NCBI GenBank assembly: GCA_008711295.1
Contig: VUYV01000154.1
Location: 1,079,726 to 1,143,725, forward strand
DNA: 64,000 nt
Reading direction: 5' to 3'
DNA from: Anarhynchus alexandrinus
Taxonomy: Eukaryota; Chordata; Aves; Charadriiformes; Charadriidae
Shown: positions 24,001 through 35,415 of the stretch, piece by piece
How the letters are laid out: every line of letters begins with the position of its first letter
Position numbering within the stretch: the first letter of the stretch is position 1
The notes under the pieces: model-generated
Told to the model about the DNA's origin: nothing
What the model saw: the letters and a program-made list of their open reading frames with translations, nothing else
Database searches by the model: none
Position numbers and translations under genes: made by a program

Positions 24001-27000
24001 GAATCTCATCTTGCCTGCCTGTTCCTGTTCACTCTTATTATATATATATACTTATTAAAAAACAAAAGTGAATGATTAAATAGTCATCTACATTTGTGGA
24101 AAGATAGATTTCGGTCAAGAAAGTCATTGCGTAGTCCTGCATGTTTTATTTGTAAGTCATATTTTCATTTCTCACAGGAGATGTTGCCAGGAAAAAGACT
24201 TGTGCCTTCTCATGTCTGAATCAGATCCTCCAAGCAGCTAACACTGCACTCAAACGTGACGCAATTTAGTCGTTGCTATAATACTGGCTTTGATTTGAAT
24301 TGGGTTTTTTTGGCCTAAGGTTACATGTAGGCCAGGGTTTCACGCTGCCACAGAGCAAAAGATTTAACACATAAGCAGATTGTCCTTTAAGTTTCAGCTG
24401 TCTTAGGACACGCGCAATGAAGTATATGGGAAGGAACAGAGACAATCTTTGGAGCACAGATTGGATCCCTCCCATGGAAACAGAAAGGGTGATGCGTTGC
24501 AGTTTTAGCCTGGATGTGTAGGAGAGATGAGGGTGGAAAGACATCTGAGTGCAGGAAACATGGTGATGGGAGAGTAAGAACCATCCTGAGGAGGAGAAAA
24601 AGCGCCGGAGGCAGGTTGTAACAGGAACCAGCTGTGATTTCAAGCACTTACTGAATCAAACCTCCTCCAGCATAGCCCTGTGATGGAGCCTGGGGACCAG
24701 GGAGGTCTCTGAGGAATGATGGTGAATGATCTAGCCAGGAGACAATGAAGATTTCAAGGCTTGCCTGTATTTCATTAGAAAGTTGAGCAAAATCAGCACA
24801 TTTCCTGGGAAATAGTTCTATATTGATGAACCAGCGTTTTCTGTAAGAAGGCAAATATTCTGTTGACAGTTTTGACCAGCTCCATTTTCAGTATCAAGGG
24901 ATCTTATGCTACTTCTCTCTGTCATATCCACTCTGGTCCTTGATGCAGGAATTGTCATCTTTAGTTATATTTGCACACAGCCTGCAACACTGAATGGAGG
25001 CCGTAGACTACAGCACAAATAGGCATAGAAATCAAGAGACCTAAGGTGTTTTCATTTCTGTGCTTATCTAATTGATGAGCTCTCTAACTAATGTTGCCAG
25101 AAACTGATACCACCACATCACAAATCAGCCTCAAAGAAGTGAACCATATGCAATATTCCAGATTATTTTTGGTGTTGCTGGCATAGAAATACACTACAGC
25201 AAAACCTCAAGTTGCCAAATGTGGATAGTGTGTACGCAAGCAAAGTATAATCACAAGTGGTGACACAGCTCTCCTCTCTTTTGTGGTGAAGCTGATTTAA
25301 ATTTAAGTTTAGTTCACTCTTTTTAATTTATTTCTCCTTTTAATTTCCTCTTTTCATATAGGGGGAAATTATGATCTTATGAAGCTGACATTAAATGATC
25401 AAACAATATTGAACAACCTAATGAAAATCTTAAGCAAAAGTCACTATGAATTAGGTATTTGCTAAACTGACAACACAAGCCTTTGTAAACCTGATATTGT
25501 TCTTATGTAAACTCATGAATGGAGACTTTCTCAAATAAATTACTTAATAACATCAGAGAGTCATTGGCTGTGTAAATATATCCCAGGGGCGCATACTAAG
25601 ATTCCTGAATTTAAATGTTCAATAGAACTTCATATTTGTCACCTTTACTAACGAGTTTTTCCTTATGAAATCATTATTAGCATGAAAAAGTTAAATTTTG
25701 TATCTAATTTCTTGAATTAATGCTGTTTGAAGACCCTAAGGGTTTGAAAGTTCTTTCACTGGAATTCATCATTTACATAATTTTCATAGCCCCAACCCTT
25801 TGCTCTCAACTATGAATGCACATCGTGATTTTTTTTACGCATTAGGCAGCAACTTCTATTTTTCTCTACACAAAACAATTAACAGAAGAATAACAGGTAA
25901 TAAACATTTTTAATCTTTAATGTTACCTTAACAGTGAAGTGCCATATTTCATGCCTTCGCAACAACGCTGCCTGCTGAATGATGCCTTTCTGATTCCTCG
26001 CTATGAAGATATTTGATTAGAAAATGAAAAACAATTGAGTCATTTGAGATCAGTGGAGCTTTCCATCATTTCTGGCTTGAGATACTTGCAAGTGCACAGC
26101 AGCATAGCCAGATTTTTAAGCAGACTAGACAGTATTTTCTCAACTCTACATTATCATAGTTCAGCCATGAGCTATGCATGAGATGTTTACTTGATAAATT
26201 TCTTTGTGTTGTTAATATAGCTTATTAGATAGGAATTTTATTCTTTTCAGAAGCCCAGACTTTGGATACCAATGCAACACAGCTTTTGACCAAAATATCT
26301 CTTAAAGTTAGCCTCTCCTCTGCAGGTCTTTGTGAACTCAGGGCCATGGACATATGGTAGTCATAAGACGAAGGTGTAGGACAGACCCAAACCTGGAAAA
26401 CACTATAAAAGTAGCAGGAAAGATAGGCCTAATATCTGGGTACTTTGGGTTTAGTATAATAATCACAATGGAAACATGACAGTTCAGACAGTATTTTGAA
26501 CAGAGAAGCTGAACTTAGCTCTGTGTCAAGGATAAACTTGTTTGACAACTGCTTCCATCCAGTGGTTTGCTACAGACTAGAAATGAATTTTACATGGTAG
26601 ACACATCCCCTGTTCCCCAATTTAACAACGTGCATGACAATTTGATTATTATTGTTATTCCTGTCTGTGCACAGTGAGAAGACTAAGGCAAATGATGCAA
26701 TCTGTTTTGTGGGAAACTTTTGAATAGGATTCAATGTGAGATTAAGACTCTGCTTTTAGGTATGTAGTTTTCATCCAGTTATGAGTACCTAAAAAGACAT
26801 CGCACCCACTTTAGATTCACTGACTCTACTGATTGCCTCTCCCCTGGCTGTGATGGGAATTTACACACCTAATGCACCAATTACTTCTATATTTTCAACC
26901 TTTAAAGTCTAAATCTGGAGCCAAATATGACCCTTTGAGTTTGATTCATTTGCCCATACATTCATGTCTGGTGTTATTTGGGAATCCTTGTGTCCTTCAT

Positions 27001-29294
27001 GTTCTCACAGAACAAAAGAATTAACACCACGTTCTTACACCAGTCACTGGAAATAGTTTTTCCTACCCCAATGCAAAATGGAGAAGCAGCTTCATAAGTT
27101 TAAGCTGAACACAATTTAGCTTGCATTGCTAAATGGAATCCAGTACTGTGAACACTGTTTTTTTTAAGCCAGTCTATTGTGCCTCAGACTTCCTCCAATC
27201 TTTTTAAAAGTTTCTGTAAACGCACACTGTTTTTTTTCTGTACAAGGAAAATCACATATCTGTCTGTTTTCTCTCCAGTCACAAAATGTCTAGAAAGAGC
27301 TCTAGGTGCATTATCTAGATTCCTACTATTTTTCAACAGAAGCTTCAAGCATCATGTTGCACGTTGATGTTGCTGCTCTTCCCACCCAGGGACAGTACCA
27401 AAGAGTCTCAGGGATGGAAAAAAAGATGAATAATATAGGAATTATTCTTAGCAATGAAATCCAGATGTTACAATTTTTGATGATCAGTGCTTGATGTAGA
27501 AAAGGGCTTAAATCAAATACTGAAACACAATGAACCTGTGAAACTCTGTAAGTCTATTTTCTGACCACCAGCAGAGTCCTTGCAAACCTTGTCTCACTTT
27601 TTCTCTCGAGACAAATCACTCTGCTTGATGTCACGGAGGAAGTCCAGTGTGTGTGATCAACCGTGTAGAGTTTTAAATTTCCTACAAATCACGTTAGTTG
27701 CTGGACAATATGTGAAACTGTAGGAATTAGCCGTACTAAAGTTATTCATTTTGGACTCCAGACGAACAGCCTCAGAACAGCTTGTTGGAAGGCCTGGCAC
27801 TTAGTTACAGTCAAATTCGATGATGACTTGCAACGTGCATGTCAAAATGAGGTCAGCCATTTGAGGCTGCTCACTACCAACCATCCCTCTCCACGAGCCA
27901 AATCACCGCCCAGACGCTCACAGAGGCTTGTTATTACCATAATGACAACGTGTTATCCAGGTTAAAATGCGGTTTTGCTATTCATCCAAACATACACTAA
28001 GCCACTGGAAAACTTTATCAAGGAGAGCTGTGCTGCTCGTGAATGCAAAAAAATCAGTTGGCTGAGAATTTTGATGGATTTCGAGCCGTTTGCTGTGTCC
28101 TAACTCACTATGTTATAAATCCTGGTTTATAAGATCTGAGAAATTAAATTAATCCAGATGTTTGGGTTTGGGGTTTTTTTTTCCCCATGCTTTTACACTG
28201 CCATTTCCAATAGCCAAACCCCCAAACCACCACTCAGCAAAGAACCTCACTGATTTCTGTGGGTTCTGGATGCAGCCATTGGAAAACCTGCACTCGACAT
28301 CCATCACCCTGCTGAGATTCCAGCCCATGTTCTCCCCCTGTGCTGATGTGCTCTTCAGATATAATTGCTTGTCTCTGATTTGCAGTATCTCTTAGTAACA
28401 CAGGCACTCTCCTTCTTGATTCATTCCAGTGACAATGGGCACAAATTGAAAAAAAGCACTCATAAAATTCAAATTAAAACATGTAACTCAAATCTTCATG
28501 CCACAGCGAGGTTTGACTCATAAATAAAAACTACCTGGACTGATTTTAGGATTTTAAGAAAATACATTGTTGCCCTGTAAACCAAAGCTATGAAAAATAT
28601 GGCTAATGATACCAGGACAACGGGAGCTACATATTCCCATCAGTTTATCTGTTCTAGCTTGAATAACTCAGAGATACATTTTATTCTATTCTACTCCTGT
28701 TATAACACTAATTTTAGGTTTGTAGACATAAGCTTCATCTTTCTATCCATCAGAAGATCTTGAAGGCCTGCCAAACTTGTGTTTCACTGAATCGTTCCTC
28801 CATTTTCAGCTTTTTTTAATGTATATATTAGACATCAGATTGGAAAAAAATCTCTTTTATTAAAATTTCTCTCAATGTTGTCTATTTCTTTTTGCACACC
28901 ATTATCTTGTGATTTTACTGCTAAGAAATATACAGTTCTCAGGGATATTTTACTCCTTTGTGTAGAACTGTGTCCTAATTTGGAAGATAATATTGACTAA
29001 TAGAAAACCATTTTGTTTTTTCTGTGTTTTCTTCCTGTAACTTTCACTTTCCTTTCCTTAGTTTGTGTACATCATAAACTTTTCAGTGTCGTTCATTGTC
29101 ACCATCGTGATTTCTACTGTATGACATATATTTCCCTTTTCTGCTATTCAGAAAAGAGAAGATGGACTTCCAGGAAACATTTGTTTTATTCTTATACTGC
29201 TTTGATAGTATGCAAGTTCATATCGGGGCGGGGGGGAGGTGTTGATTTGAATTGCAGTAACAGGTGCTTAGTGCATATAATGAGCTTGTACATT
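21098..29294. other. Long unique AT-rich non-coding region
   Basis: About 8 kb with no recognised gene. The longest open frames (minus 21965-22330, plus 23203-23568, minus 24266-24643; 121-125 codons) overlap other frames and show no known domain. The 23203-23568 product is hydrophobic, as expected from T-rich DNA. A TA run lies at 24039-24050 and a 12 bp palindrome (GGACTGCAGTCC) near 22933. The interval 27820-28110 keeps more CpG than its surroundings (see findings). Confidence 0.5.
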
Positions 29295-29605
29295 AATTAA
29301 AAAGAGAGAATCTCAAGCTATTTAACTTAATAAGGAGAAGTTAACTGACTTGATCAGAGTGTGATACTTGCAGAGGTAAGAATTTCTAATAATCATTGAC
29401 TCTTTAATTTAGCAGAAAAAGATATAACAAGATCCAGGGAATGGAAGATGAAGCTTGACAAATTCAGAGGTGGAAATAAGATACTCAGAGTGTAATTAAC
29501 CATCATAACTTCCCTACAGATGTGTTAGATTCTTTGCTGCTTGCGGTTTTGAAGTCTGAAGACTTCTGGCAAAATCACAATATTCAAATAGAATTTACTG
29601 CCAGG
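29295..29605 (+). mobile_element. Ancient L3/CR1-like LINE relic
   Basis: The sequence follows old amniote CR1/L3-type ORF2 3' regions in order: TTAATAAGGAGAAGTTAACT and GACTTGATCAGAGTGTGATA, then TAGCAGAAAAAGATATAACA, AGATCCAGGGAATGGAAGAT, GAAGCTTGACAAATTCAGAG, GTGGAAATAAGATACTCAGA, and GTAATTAACCATCATAACTT. These correspond to the ORF2 C-terminal pattern LRxDLI...ARSxGWKLKLDKFRxEIR...VINHxN. Many indels and stops leave no open frame. It is far more diverged than the other CR1 copies here and so probably older. Confidence 0.72.
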
Positions 29606-30675
29606 TTGCCATGTTAGGCTGAAATTCCTGATGTGTGGTGTGTAGAAGAGCAAGCGGGTAGTTTTATAACAAGCCTTGTTGGATTTCACCTACATTTGCA
29701 TCAGAATGCTGTCAATTCACGAGGTTATCTCCATTACATCTTCCATACGGCAGGGCTGCACTCTTCTGCTTTGTGTGCAAGGCCTCTGTTGAAGTCCTGG
29801 TTTGCATCCCTGTGGGGTGCAAATGACACAGGAGCAATAATAACAATATTTAATAGGATGAATATCCTAGAATGTGCAGGTAATTGTAGTATTGTGCAGT
29901 ATGGAGAGACACAGATACCTTCTGGTCAGCCTGACTTTGACAAGGCATGATCCGTACTCCAAGAGATTGATTAAAATTAGACTATGAATGTGTATGTGAT
30001 TCCTAGATGGAAAGCCCTTAGTAGTAACAGCCTCTATTCAGGGCAAAACTGGTGGGGTGTCTACACCATACACTTTAGGAGTGGAGTTCAGGTCAGCAGA
30101 TTAGTCATCTAATTTGAACCTGTTCTCAAGTTATGCCAAAATACTCTTCATACAGTCAACAGAGAATGGCTTCCAGAGAGAGGTCCTGCCTAAGTTTAGG
30201 GTTTATATTGAAGTCCTGGACCCCAATCAACTTCTGAAACAGCCTGTTTCTCTTCTTTAACTGTGTAATGATTCTAAGAGATTAAACCCCTAATTTAGGT
30301 AACTACTTAGGTTTCAGGAAAACACTTTATAGCAGACCTCTGATGACATTCAAAAATTACAACTTCCCATTTGCATTTTGCTTCCCAAATACTTGTGAGT
30401 GCTGTCTGGCCACAGCACCTGACAGACCTTCTCTTTCCCTCTTTAAACTCCAATTCCTCTAGGGCAAGGCAGTTCTTTTAAAAAATTTTGGAGGGATTTG
30501 TCAGACTAGTTGTAGGCCTCTTGGGACTATCATCCTCAATTCTCTTTATAGCCAAAAAAAGAAAAAATAGAAATAGTTGTTTGTACTGCATGATTCATCC
30601 GCTGTAATGTACTGATACATATGAACTGCATTCTAACAATGCCTATTTTTCCCTACAACCACAAAGTCCATAGGA
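29606..30675. other. Unique non-coding stretch
   Basis: No gene is recognised. The 105-codon open frame at 29633-29950 has no known domain. Purine-rich AAAAAAAGAAAAAATAG occurs near 30553. Confidence 0.5.
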
Positions 30676-30734
30676 AGGCAAAAAAGCTGGTGAAAGGGCT
30701 GTAAGGAACGTCCTATGAGGGGCAGCTAAGGACT

Positions 30735-31022
30735 TTGGGCCTGTCTAGTTTGGATAAAAGGAAGCTGAGGGGCGACCTCATTGCTCTCTACAGCTTCCTG
30801 AGGAGGGGACATGGAGAGGGAAGTCCTGGGCTCTTCTCCCTGGTATCCAGTGGGAATGGATCAAAGCTGAGCCAGGGGAGGTTCAGAGTTGACATTAGGA
30901 AGCATCTCTTTAGGAAGAGGGTGGACAAGCACTGGAACAGGCTTCCTAGAGAGGTGGTAGATGCCTCATGCCTGTCAGTGTTTAAGAGGCATTTGGACAA
31001 TACCCTTAACAGCATGCTTTAA
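30735..31022 (+). pseudogene. CR1 ORF2 C-terminal remnant (95 codons open)
   Basis: The frame keeps the hallmark end of CR1 ORF2: LRGDLIALYSFL (residues about 12-23), GRFRVDIRKHLF (48-59) and [10 protein letters not shown] (66-75), ending at a stop. This C-terminal region lies beyond the reverse-transcriptase domain and is the part most often left in truncated copies. The endonuclease and reverse transcriptase are absent, so it cannot mobilise. The initiating Met is incidental. Confidence 0.85.
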
Positions 31023-31105
31023 ATTTTGGTCGGCCCTGAATTGGTCAGGCAGTTGGACTAGATGATCATTGTAAGTCCCTTCCAACTGAAATAGCCTAGT
31101 CCTGT

Positions 31106-31135
31106 CCTATCCTATCCTATCCTATCCTATCCTAT
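31106..31135. repeat. CCTAT pentanucleotide microsatellite (6 units)
   Basis: Six perfect CCTAT units at the CR1 3' end are followed by degenerating TCTAT and TCTAA units to 31157. The run probably grew from the element's own terminal repeat. Confidence 0.92.
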
Positions 31136-31157
31136 TCTATTCTAATTCTAATTCTAA

Positions 31158-33289
31158 GGAAATTAGAGTTTAGACAGTGACACTGTAGATGACTGAAGTT
31201 AGGTCAGATGAACCTTCCAAAAGTCATCATGCCAAACTTCTTCATCGGGTCATATTAACAAGAATTGAACAGAACCAGAAGTAACTCAATATCATTTCAG
31301 AAGACATCTCATAACAGCAGTAAATTAGTTTTTTATTGTATTGCACGCATCTTTCATTTACTGTTTCAATACAGGAGGAAAAACCTTGTGTTACACAATA
31401 GCAAAAAGATGGAAATAAATTTTGAACACACTGTACAGAACATTTCTCCTGAATAAACCTTTAATATGAAAATAACACATCATGTGTGAAGTGTCATCAG
31501 TATTTCTGGTGTTCAGAACCAGAACACGCTGGTTATGCTTTGGAGTGCACACATGGCATTTGAGTACTTAGTTGACATTTTGAGTGATTGAATGTTAGGA
31601 ACCTACATCCCATCCCTCTTGCTGAAAATGTGCTTCCAAGGTTCATATCCTGGAAAAGTCCTGGGTCATAGGTATAACAACAAATAAATGAGGAGAAAGG
31701 GAAATGATGTTATCCATAAGGTCAAACAGCTTCTTTTGATTGTGAGAGAATAGGTTTTTAAAGTCAGCAAAGGATTTGAGAGAGAATGTCAAAGCTTTCA
31801 AGGCACAGATTTCTTTTACAATAGGGAGCTGGAGTTGGGGAAAGTTATTGAAGAGTGTTAGGTTTAGAGCCACAGGCACTGTGACTGTCCTGATACCACC
31901 AAGAGAAAGAGAAGTATGCTAGAGGATGAAAAAGAAACATAAACAAGTCCTAGGACAAGCATTATTACTCATTGTCCTTTACCATGAAAGGGGTTAGAGT
32001 GAATGATAATCTCAAATGTCTCCAGCCTCTCACCAAAAGAAAAATGGAATTTTATGCCCATTCTGTTTTTAAACTACAGTTCTGTTCTCTTTCCAGACTG
32101 ACACCAAACGCTTCCTTCTATGTTCTACTTTGTTCCAAAAGTCAGCTTAAAGGGGTACAGGTGAGAGTGGTGTCACATGTATGATGAGTATTGGGGTCTA
32201 TATCTCAACAGCAGCCGCAAAGCGCTCTTTTCCATTGCGAACATATTACGCAAGCAATTGCATCAAAGTATGACTGGCTCATCTTATTGCAACTTTAAGA
32301 TCTTTCACTACTTATGTCTTGAAAGCAAGTGAATTTAGTTCAACTCTGTGATTCTGAATGGGTTATCAGGAGTAAGCAGCTTTGAATTTTAGCCTTCATA
32401 CAGTTGCAGAGCAAAAAACTTCCTAAGGGTTGGCTCTACTAAGTAAACACAACATGAAATCCAGCTGTGAGTTTCTCTGTAGGTTTGGCTGTTTGTTGAA
32501 AATATCTTTTGAAGTTCTCCGATTCATACTCTATCACACTAAAAAGCAACACCAGGTAGCATCTCCTGGCAATGTTCATGTACTTGCTAATAAGGACTGC
32601 GATGAACTTGCTAATAAGGACTCTGGGAAACTGTAAAATTGCTCAATACAGTTCTCAAATGGTGGAACTCCATAAAGTAACTATGTGATTTTATTTCCGC
32701 CAACCTGCAATAAATTTCACACTGTTCAGATAAGATTGTATTTATATCCAATAAGATTGCATTTTTACCCAAAACAGAAACAGGAAAAAAGACCATTTCC
32801 TATTGTGAATCTTGTCACGACAATTTGCAGTTGGCCCTTTTCTAGGTTTTATTTTCTTAGAATGCATCAGAGCTACCAGTCTGGGACATGTGAAAATGTA
32901 ATTGAGCTTGAAATGTCATCTTGATAGCAAGTGATACAGTTAATTCTGTTGGTAAATGTTGTGCAGTGCTAATTGCTAGGTCTAAATTCAACAATTAGTT
33001 TAGAAAATCCAAAGTGTAATTTATAATGGGATATAAGCTGCAGGCTTCATCTTGTACAGACTTTTTTATTATTATTACTTATACCAGTTTAGGAGGATGA
33101 AGCTGAAGAATTTTAACCAAGAATCTGGATGCATGCCTAATTTAACTTCAACCAGATTTGACTATACATCTAGTAAATTTGCTATGGCTGCAAAACATGT
33201 TCTAACAAATCAAACTTGTATCAAGTCTTTTGCTTTCTACAGTTTGTAATTATACATGAACTGATATTGTCACCCTAAACTTCATTAAC
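31158..33289. other. Unique non-coding stretch
   Basis: No gene is recognised. It contains the imperfect 24 bp-period tandem duplication at 32582-32622 and a rough 20 bp duplication at 32730-32769 (ATAAGATTG...). Open frames of 60-79 codons show no known domain. Confidence 0.5.
32582..32622. repeat. Partial 24 bp tandem duplication
   Basis: ACTTGCTAATAAGGACT is present at 32582-32598 and again at 32606-32622, a period of 24 with about 1.7 copies. Confidence 0.92.
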
Positions 33290-33430
33290 TTCTTTAAAAT
33301 TTTCATTGATGTTGTCTATCAGAGAAGTTGGTTAGTCTTTGTGGTTTTTATCCTTTTAAAGAGGAATGTTGCTATATTTCAGCATCTGGGGTATGGAAAC
33401 CTTGAATTGGTTACACAGATTTTACATTGG
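33290..33430 (-). mobile_element. Ancient CR1/L3 fragment, start of RT region
   Basis: On the minus strand the sequence parallels the segment of CR1-type ORF2 just before the reverse-transcriptase core, which encodes a VPDDWxxANVxPIFKKGxKxxPGNYRP pattern. Recognisable pieces are CCCCAGATGCTGAAATATAG, then AACATTCCTCTTTAAAAGGA and AAAACCACAAAGACTAAC. Stops and frameshifts interrupt it. It has the same orientation as the larger CR1 that starts 110 bases on, but that copy has its own version of this region near 34.9 kb, so this is a separate and older insertion. Confidence 0.45.
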
Positions 33431-33540
33431 GCATTCTGCAATACAAAAATATTTGAGATAATAAAACATTAGCAAGAAGGAAATAAACTGGAGATGATAA
33501 AATTAAATCTTATTTCCCTCACACTAAAATATTTTGTATC

Positions 33541-35415
33541 TCAGGATCACTGGATAGTTGAACTTGGAAGAGAGCTCTGGGGATCATCTAGTTCAAATCC
33601 CCTGCTCAAAGCAGAGTCAACTGGTGTAGGTTGCCCAAGATTATGTCCAGACATGTTTTGACTTTCTCCAAGGATGGAAACTCCACAACCTCTCTGGGCA
33701 ACCTGTTCCAGTGTTTGATGACCCTTGCAGTGAAAGAGTTTAAATGGAATTCCCTGTATTTCAATCTGGGCCCATGACCTCTTGATCTGTCACTGGGCAC
33801 CACCGAGAAGAGTCTGGCTCCTCCCCATTGGTTATTTATACACACTGATGACCTCCCCCTGAGCCTTCTACTTTCCAGGCTAAACCTCCCCAGCTCTCTC
33901 AGCCTCTACCCATTTAACAGGTGCTACAATCCCTTCAGCATCTTCATGGCCCTTCGCTGGACTTGCTCCAGTATGTCCATGCCCATCTTGTACTGGGAAA
34001 CACAGAGCTGTGCACAGCACTCCAGAGGTGCCTCCCAGGGCTGAGCAGAGGGGAAGGACCACCTCCGTCGACCTGCTGGACACGCTCTGCCTAATGCAGC
34101 CGAGGATGCCATTGGCCTTGCTTGCCACAAGGGTGCATCACTGGCTCGCGGTCAATTTGGAGTCTCAGATAACCCCCAGGTCCATCTTTTCCAGGCTCTT
34201 TCCAACCATTCGGACCCCAGAATGTACTGATACGTGGAATTGTTCCTCCCCACGTGCAGCATTTTGCATTTCCCTTCATTACCTTCAAAAGGTAAAAGCC
34301 CATTTCATAAGGTTGACCCAATTCTCCAGCCTTGTGAGCTTACTCTCAATGGCAGCACAACCATCTGGTGTATCCATCACTCCTCCCAGTTCTGTATCAC
34401 CTGCAAATTGTTGAGGGTGCACTCTGTCCCATTACCCAGGTCATTAATTAAGCTGCTACACATTACTGGCCCCACTATTAAACCCCTGGGGTGCTCCACA
34501 AACTGAACTTTTTGTTCCTGATCATAACCTTTTGAATCTGACAGTTCAGCTTGTTGGCAGTCCACCTCATTGTCCACTCATGTAGCCTGTACTTCATCAT
34601 CATGCTTATGAGGATGTTATGGGAGGCACTGACAAAAGCCTTACTGAAGTTGAGATAAACAACTTCCACTGCTCTCTCCTCACCCACTGGGCTAGTCATT
34701 TCACTGTAGAAGGCTTTCTGGTTAGTTACGCATGATTTCCCTTTTGCAATTCCATACTGACTACTCCCAAACACCTTCTTGTCCTTCACATGTTTCAAAA
34801 AAATGTTCCAAAATTATTTACCCCACCACCTTCCAAGGGGCTGAGGGGAGGCTGACCAGTTTATATTCCTGTGGATCTGCTTTCTCATCCATCTTGAAGA
34901 TAGGAGTTGCATTTGCTTTCTTTTGTCCTCAAGAGCCTTTCCCAATCACCATGACCTTTCAAAAAATAAGTGAGACATTTGCCTTGTAACAATATTGGCC
35001 AGTTTCCTCAGCACTCATAGGTGCATCCCATCAGGTCCCACAGACTTGTGTGTGTCCAGTTTGTTTATATATTCCCTAACCTGATCCTCTCCCACCACGG
35101 GTAAGCCTTCCTTCCTCCAAACTTTCCCTGTGGTCTCAGGGACCCAGAATTCCTGCAGGCGGGTCTTACCAGTAAGACCAAAGCAAAGAAGGCATTGAGT
35201 ATCTCCACCTTTCCCTCTCCTTTGCCATCAGACACCCTGCTGCACTCAGCAGCAGGTCTGCATTTCCCCCAGTCTTCCTTTTGCTGCTGAGGTACTTCTA
35301 GGAATACCGTTGTGAGGTTTCATGACAGCTTTCCTCAGATCTCCCAATGCACCTCTGTAGCCTGGGCTTGCTGCTTGGGTTACACCTTGGAGTCATGGTA
35401 GCCAGGAGCCTCCGC
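33541..35415 (-). mobile_element. CR1 LINE, longest copy (~1.9 kb), dead
   Basis: Read from high to low coordinate, the element begins in the linker between endonuclease and reverse transcriptase (35415-35200, with AAGTACCTCAGCAGCAAAAG). It passes the RT core (about 34950-34350), continues through the C-terminal region (34130-33620, [10 protein letters not shown] near 33700) and ends in the CR1 3' terminus (GGGGATCATCTAGTTC in + orientation at 33580-33595). The 5' half, including the endonuclease and ORF1, is missing. Many frame breaks split it into short open frames. Plus-strand open frames over it (for example 34010-34414) are antisense shadows. Confidence 0.93.
34377..34798 (-). pseudogene. 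CR1 reverse-transcriptase core, catalytically broken
   Basis: Two overlapping minus-strand frames (34798-34478 and 34577-34377) encode the RT fingers and palm. The first has QYGIAKGKSC (about residues 14-23) and VVYLNFSKAF (46-55), where the family has VVYLDFSKAFDTVSH, so the first catalytic Asp reads as Asn. The second has PRGLIVGPV in place of PQGSVLGPV. The next motif, FADD, lies in a shifted frame at 34396-34407 and reads FAGD. RT needs these acidic residues for metal binding, so the copy cannot be active. Confidence 0.87.

Larger units (their letters stand above)
30676..31157 (+). mobile_element. CR1 LINE 3' end with CCTAT-repeat tail
   Basis: 5'-truncated CR1 that holds the ORF2 C-terminus, its stop, the 3' UTR (CAGTTGGACTAGATGATCAT, then GTCCCTTCCAACTGAAATAG) and a pentanucleotide tail instead of the ATTCTATG tail seen in most copies here. 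The tail and a UTR with GGTCGGCCCTGAATTGGTCA set it apart as a different CR1 subfamily from the copies at 47.7 and 56.3 kb. Confidence 0.93.

Noticed and set aside
24266..24643. 125-codon minus-strand open frame
   Set aside because: Overlaps another open frame on the same strand in a different register and shows no family signature.
26640..26760. Possible reversed MIR (TTATTATTGTTATTCCTG...)
   Set aside because: Only the AT-rich end resembles MIR; the diagnostic AAGGTCACACAGC segment is absent.
34010..34414. 134-codon plus-strand open frame
   Set aside because: It is the antisense of CR1 ORF2 on the minus strand; CR1 reverse complements often leave long shadow frames.
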